NCBI RefSeq assembly: GCF_900102905.1
Contig: NZ_FNFV01000005.1
Coordinates: 124,001-188,000, forward strand
From: Meinhardsimonia xiamenensis
Lineage (GTDB): Bacteria > Pseudomonadota > Alphaproteobacteria > Rhodobacterales > Rhodobacteraceae
Length of the DNA stretch: 64,000 bases
Direction of reading: 5' to 3'
Shown: positions 61,043 to 64,000 of the stretch, piece after piece
How the letters are laid out: each line of letters begins with the position of its first letter
Numbering within the stretch: the first letter of the stretch is position 1
Made by a program: the position numbers and the translations under genes
The notes under the pieces: model-generated
Told to the model about the DNA's origin: nothing
Database searches by the model: none
Seen by the model: the letters and a program-made list of their open reading frames with translations, nothing else

Positions 61043-61202
61043 CCCGCGTGGGACGACCAAGGTGCCTCGGGCGGCGATGTTTCCCTTACGTTCACATTTT
61101 TATTACATCGGCTGGAATTCGCCGAGGGGGTTCCTAACTCAAGTGGTGGGCGCGGATACGGAACATTCGCGCTTCACTTCACTGTCCCTCGTTCCGTACC
61201 TT
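61043..61202 (+). other. Intergenic segment upstream of a strong terminator: possible small RNA or leader
   Basis: Bases 61080-61110 are unusually AT-rich for this genome. Complementary segments TACGGAAC (61157) and GTTCCGTA (61191) could form a stem just before the terminator hairpin at 61203. Either an independent small RNA or a regulated leader of the CoA-binding protein gene would look like this. No known riboswitch was recognised. Confidence 0.35.
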
Positions 61203-61232
61203 GCGCCCGGTGTTTGCCGGGCGCCTTTTTTT
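61203..61232 (+). terminator. Strong intrinsic terminator just upstream of the CoA-binding protein gene
   Basis: GCGCCCGG-TGTTTG-CCGGGCGC is a perfect 8-bp stem (61203-61210 with 61217-61224) followed by C and seven T. It ends only 15 bases before the GTG of the next gene, so it terminates upstream transcription or attenuates transcription into that gene. Confidence 0.85.
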
Positions 61233-61246
61233 GCCGGGAGGATGGC

Positions 61247-61720
61247 GTGAGCTACAGCGACGAGGAACTGATCCGCATCCTGAAATCGACGAAGGTCATC
61301 GCCTGCGTGGGCGTGTCCATGAACCCCGTCAGGCCCAGCTACTTCGTCGCGCGTTATCTCAGCCTCAAGGGGTATCGGGTGATTCCGGTCAATCCGGGCC
61401 ACGCGGGCGCGCGGCTCTTCGGCGAGGAGGTGCGGGCCGATCTTGCCTCGATCCCGCCCGAGATCCCGGTGGACATGGTCGACATCTTCCGCCGTTCCGA
61501 GCATGTGCCGCCGATTGTGGAACAGGCGATCGAGCATCTGCCGCGCCTGCGCACGGTATGGATGCAGATAGGCGTGGAAAACGCCGAGGCCGCCGCCATG
61601 GCCGAGGCGCGGGGGCTCACGGTCATTCAGAACCGCTGCCCGAAGATCGAGTATCAGCGCCTCTTCGGCGAGCTGCGGATGGGCGGGTTCAATACCGGGG
61701 TGATCTCCTCGAAGCTCTGA
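61247..61720 (+). CDS. CoA-binding domain protein (YccU-like)
   Basis: A 157-residue Rossmann-fold CoA_binding_2 protein. It has STKVIACVGVSMNPVRPSYF, GYRVIPVNPGHAGARLFGEE, VDMVDIFRRSEHVPPIVEQA, VWMQIGVENAEAAAMAEA and NRCPKIEYQRL. The cysteine in NRCPKIE is conserved. The family binds CoA, but its role is unsettled. The GTG at 61247 with GGGAGGA upstream starts the conserved sequence; a frame from 61214 would translate part of the terminator. Confidence 0.92.
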   Translation: MSYSDEELIRILKSTKVIACVGVSMNPVRPSYFVARYLSLKGYRVIPVNPGHAGARLFGEEVRADLASIPPEIPVDMVDIFRRSEHVPPIVEQAIEHLPRLRTVWMQIGVENAEAAAMAEARGLTVIQNRCPKIEYQRLFGELRMGGFNTGVISSKL

Positions 61721-61743
61721 GCATTGCCGCGCGGGGCGCTGGC

Positions 61744-64000
61744 TCATGGCGCGCCGGCCTCTGCGGTGGCCTCGGGGCGGCCGGCGAGGCTCAGCCGCAG
61801 CTGCTTCTCGACCTCGAGGATGACGAAGAACGCCATGCCGAGGGCAATGACGAGAAGCCCGTCGAAGAGGCTTATCCCCGCCGTGCCCAGCACCGCCTGC
61901 GCAGGTGGTGCGTAGGTGACGAGAAACTGCGCCGGCACGATCACGGCAAGACTCAGCCACAGGGGCCGCGTGCCGCGAAACGCACGCCAGCTCAGCGAGG
62001 TGCCGTGGATGTTGCGGATGAAGAAGAGGTGGAAGATCTCGAGCACCACCAGCATGTTCATCGCCATGGTCTGGCCGACCGCCAGCGGATAGCCGCGGTC
62101 GCTGGCATAGGAAAAGACCCCGAAGACGGCGGCGAGGAAAAGCGCGGTCACGAAGACGACATGCCACACCAGCGCCCCGGTCAGAAGCGGCGCGTTGCGC
62201 GGCCGCGGCGGGCGCAGCATGGTGCCGGGCTCGGTCGGCTCGAAGGCAAGCGCGAGCCCCAGCGTCACCGCGGTGATGAGGTTCACCCAGAGGATCTGCA
62301 CCGGGCTCACCGGCAGCGCGAGGCCGAGGAGAAGCGCCGCGCCAACCGTCGCCGCCTCGCCGGCCGAGGTGGGCAGGATCCAGCTAATGACCTTGCGCAG
62401 GTTGTCGAAGACGGTGCGCCCCTCGCGCACGGCGGCGGCGATGGAGGCGAAGTTGTCGTCGGTCAGCACCAGATCGGCGGCCTCCTTGGCCGCCTCCGAG
62501 CCGCGCTTGCCCATGGCGATGCCGACATCGGCGCGCTTGAGCGCGGGCGCGTCATTGACCCCGTCGCCGGTCATCGCCACGGTCAGCCCGTGTGACTGGA
62601 GCGCCGCGACAAGGCGCAGCTTGTGCTCGGGCGAGGTGCGGGCAAAGACATCCGCCTCACGCACCGCCACGGCCAGTTCGGCCTCGCCCATGGTGGCAAT
62701 CTCGGCGCCGGTCATCACCCGGTCGGGGCGGGCAAGGCCGATCTGGCGGGCGATGGCCACGGCGGTGCCGGCGTGATCGCCGGTGATCATCTTCACGTCG
62801 ATGCCCGCGCGGCGGCAGACGGCGACCGCCTCGATCGCCTCGGCGCGCGGCGGGTCGATGAGCCCGACGAGGCCCACCAGGGCGAGATGCCCGTCAAGGT
62901 GATCGCGCGCCAGATGCGCCGCGTGCGTCTCGCCCACCGCGAGCGCCAGAACCCGGTGCCCGCCCGCGGCGAGACGCTCGGCCTCCGCCTCCCACGCGGC
63001 GCGGCGGAGGGGGCGGCGCGCGCCGCCCGCAAGCTCGTCGCTGCACATCGCCAGCATCACCTCCGGCGCGCCCTTGACGAGGATGCGCCGCGCGCCGTCG
63101 GCATTCTCGACCAGCACCGCCATGAAGCGATGCGCCGCATCGAAGGGAATCTCGTCGATCCGCCGCCAGCCGGTGGTATCGATGTCGGTCTTGCCGGCGA
63201 AGGCGAGAAGCGCGCCTTCCATCGGATCGCCTTCGACCTGCCACTCACCCGCGACATCCGACAGCGCGGCGTCGTTGCAGAGCGCGGCCACCTCGACGAG
63301 CGGCGCAAGCTCGCGGGCGTCGGCTGGCGGGACGATCTCGCCATGCGGCGCGTAGCCTTCGCCTGTGACCTCGTGGCGGCCCGAGGCAAGGGCGATGGCG
63401 CGCACGGTCATCTCGTTGCGGGTCAGCGTGCCGGTCTTGTCGGTGCAGATCACCGAGACCGCGCCGATGGTCTCGATGGCGGGCAGCCGGCGCACGATGG
63501 CGTGCCGCTCGGCCATGCGCCGCACGCCGATCGCGAGCGTGATGGTGAGCACCGGCGGCAGACCTTCGGGGATCGCCGCAACCGTGAGGCTGACCACCGC
63601 CATGAACAGCTCGCCAAAGGGCATGTGGCCGACGAAGTAGCCCCAGGCCAGCAGCAGCGCGGCCACGATCAGGATCAGGGCGGTCAGCCAGCGCGCGAAG
63701 CGGTCCATCTGCGCGACGAGCGGGGTGGACAGCTCGCGGACCTCCTCGAGCATGCCGCTGATGCGGCCGATCTCCGTCTGTGTGCCGGTGGCCACCACCA
63801 CGCCGCGGCCCGATCCGGCCACCACGAGCGTGCCCGAAAAGGCCATCGAGGCGCGGTCTCCGAGCGGCGCATCGGCCGGAACCGGCTCGGTGCGCTTCTC
63901 CACGGCCACCGACTCGCCGGTCAGGATCGCCTCCTGCACCTTCAGCGCGTGCGCCTCCAGAAGGCGGATGTCCGCCGGCACCCGGTCGCCCGGCTCGAGG
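61744..64000 (-). CDS. Cation-translocating P-type ATPase, type II-like (N-terminus beyond window)
   Basis: About 750 residues from the A domain to the C-terminus. Visible: dephosphorylation motif ILTGESVAVEK, M4 motif VAAIPEGLPPVLTITLA, phosphorylation motif ICTDKTGTLTRNEM, ATP-binding VKGAPEVMLAMC, hinge MTGDGVNDAPALKRADVGIA, and a C-terminal bundle of six helices. PEGLP is typical of type IIA (Ca2+) pumps, but M6 reads WVNLITAVTLGLALAFEP without the aspartate used by SERCA-like pumps, so the ion is uncertain. The 5' end, at the right edge, is missing. Confidence 0.93.
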   Translation of the reverse strand, partial: LEPGDRVPADIRLLEAHALKVQEAILTGESVAVEKRTEPVPADAPLGDRASMAFSGTLVVAGSGRGVVVATGTQTEIGRISGMLEEVRELSTPLVAQMDRFARWLTALILIVAALLLAWGYFVGHMPFGELFMAVVSLTVAAIPEGLPPVLTITLAIGVRRMAERHAIVRRLPAIETIGAVSVICTDKTGTLTRNEMTVRAIALASGRHEVTGEGYAPHGEIVPPADARELAPLVEVAALCNDAALSDVAGEWQVEGDPMEGALLAFAGKTDIDTTGWRRIDEIPFDAAHRFMAVLVENADGARRILVKGAPEVMLAMCSDELAGGARRPLRRAAWEAEAERLAAGGHRVLALAVGETHAAHLARDHLDGHLALVGLVGLIDPPRAEAIEAVAVCRRAGIDVKMITGDHAGTAVAIARQIGLARPDRVMTGAEIATMGEAELAVAVREADVFARTSPEHKLRLVAALQSHGLTVAMTGDGVNDAPALKRADVGIAMGKRGSEAAKEAADLVLTDDNFASIAAAVREGRTVFDNLRKVISWILPTSAGEAATVGAALLLGLALPVSPVQILWVNLITAVTLGLALAFEPTEPGTMLRPPRPRNAPLLTGALVWHVVFVTALFLAAVFGVFSYASDRGYPLAVGQTMAMNMLVVLEIFHLFFIRNIHGTSLSWRAFRGTRPLWLSLAVIVPAQFLVTYAPPAQAVLGTAGISLFDGLLVIALGMAFFVILEVEKQLRLSLAGRPEATAEAGAP

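Noticed and set aside
1-64000. CRISPR arrays, transposases or rRNA genes
   Set aside because: No regularly spaced direct repeats with unique spacers, no transposase-like frames and no rRNA segments were seen.

Overview
The window is chromosomal DNA of a high-GC alphaproteobacterium, most likely of the order Rhodobacterales. The cluster yajC-secD-secF-(TSUP)-Mth938-ccmA-ccmB-ccmC-ccmD-ccmG, the yfgM-bamB-der block, the sufA/sufT region and the many ATGA/GTGA start-stop overlaps fit that group. The genus cannot be fixed from the sequence alone.

Layout. 2-2104: end of a peptide/nickel-type ABC transporter operon (DppD-like fragment, DppF-like ATPase) that runs into an FCD-type GntR regulator. 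2506-12806: a 10.3-kb integrated element in a tRNA-Asn gene, bounded by 50-bp near-perfect repeats. 12892-16046: MBL-fold hydrolase, divergent EF-G-like GTPase, and a CAU-anticodon tRNA. 16187-17853: purM-purN. 18036-24991: protein export (yajC, secD, secF) followed by cytochrome c maturation (ccmA-D, ccmG). 25348-30599: an RND efflux pump (permease and adaptor). 30890-34528: yfgM-bamB-der. 34598-36814: A-type Fe-S carrier, DUF3307 membrane protein, SatD-like regulator and SufT-like protein. 36959-43279: housekeeping genes (tgt, CDGSH protein, hpt, COQ10-type protein, MmgE/PrpD, two cyclophilins, DUF3179). 43794-49761: a complete five-gene peptide ABC transporter. 49843-58304: DUF3422 protein, 3-hydroxyacid dehydrogenase, ATM1-type exporter, aspartic protease, MarC, ABC-F, ndk, TfoX-C protein. 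58331-64000: CAP-domain lipoprotein, tRNA-Thr, tRNA-Tyr, rlmB, zinc-ribbon protein, CoA-binding protein and a truncated P-type ATPase.

The most striking region is the tRNA-Asn element. It carries 12 tightly packed genes, all on the + strand: P4-type integrase, two unknown early genes, an AlpA regulator, a RepA-like ATPase, a cluster of 12-bp-spaced iterons, then a head-only morphogenesis set (large terminase, adaptor, HNH nuclease, HK97-type capsid, prohead protease, connector, portal), and finally a DUF2158 gene and an intrinsic terminator. There are no tail, lysis or recognisable small-terminase genes. This is the composition of a capsid-forming phage satellite (cf-PICI-like): it would make and fill its own small head and take tails and lysis from a helper phage. 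The order of the head genes is permuted, with the portal last. Origin-like repeats, arm-type integrase sites at both ends and an operator-like repeat over the alpA ribosome-binding site support a functional, inducible element; this is inference from sequence.

A second regulatory point of interest is the satD promoter. A well-formed -35/-10 pair is placed so that the transcript would be leaderless, and a perfect 10-bp-arm palindrome covers its -35 and spacer, with a second palindrome just upstream.
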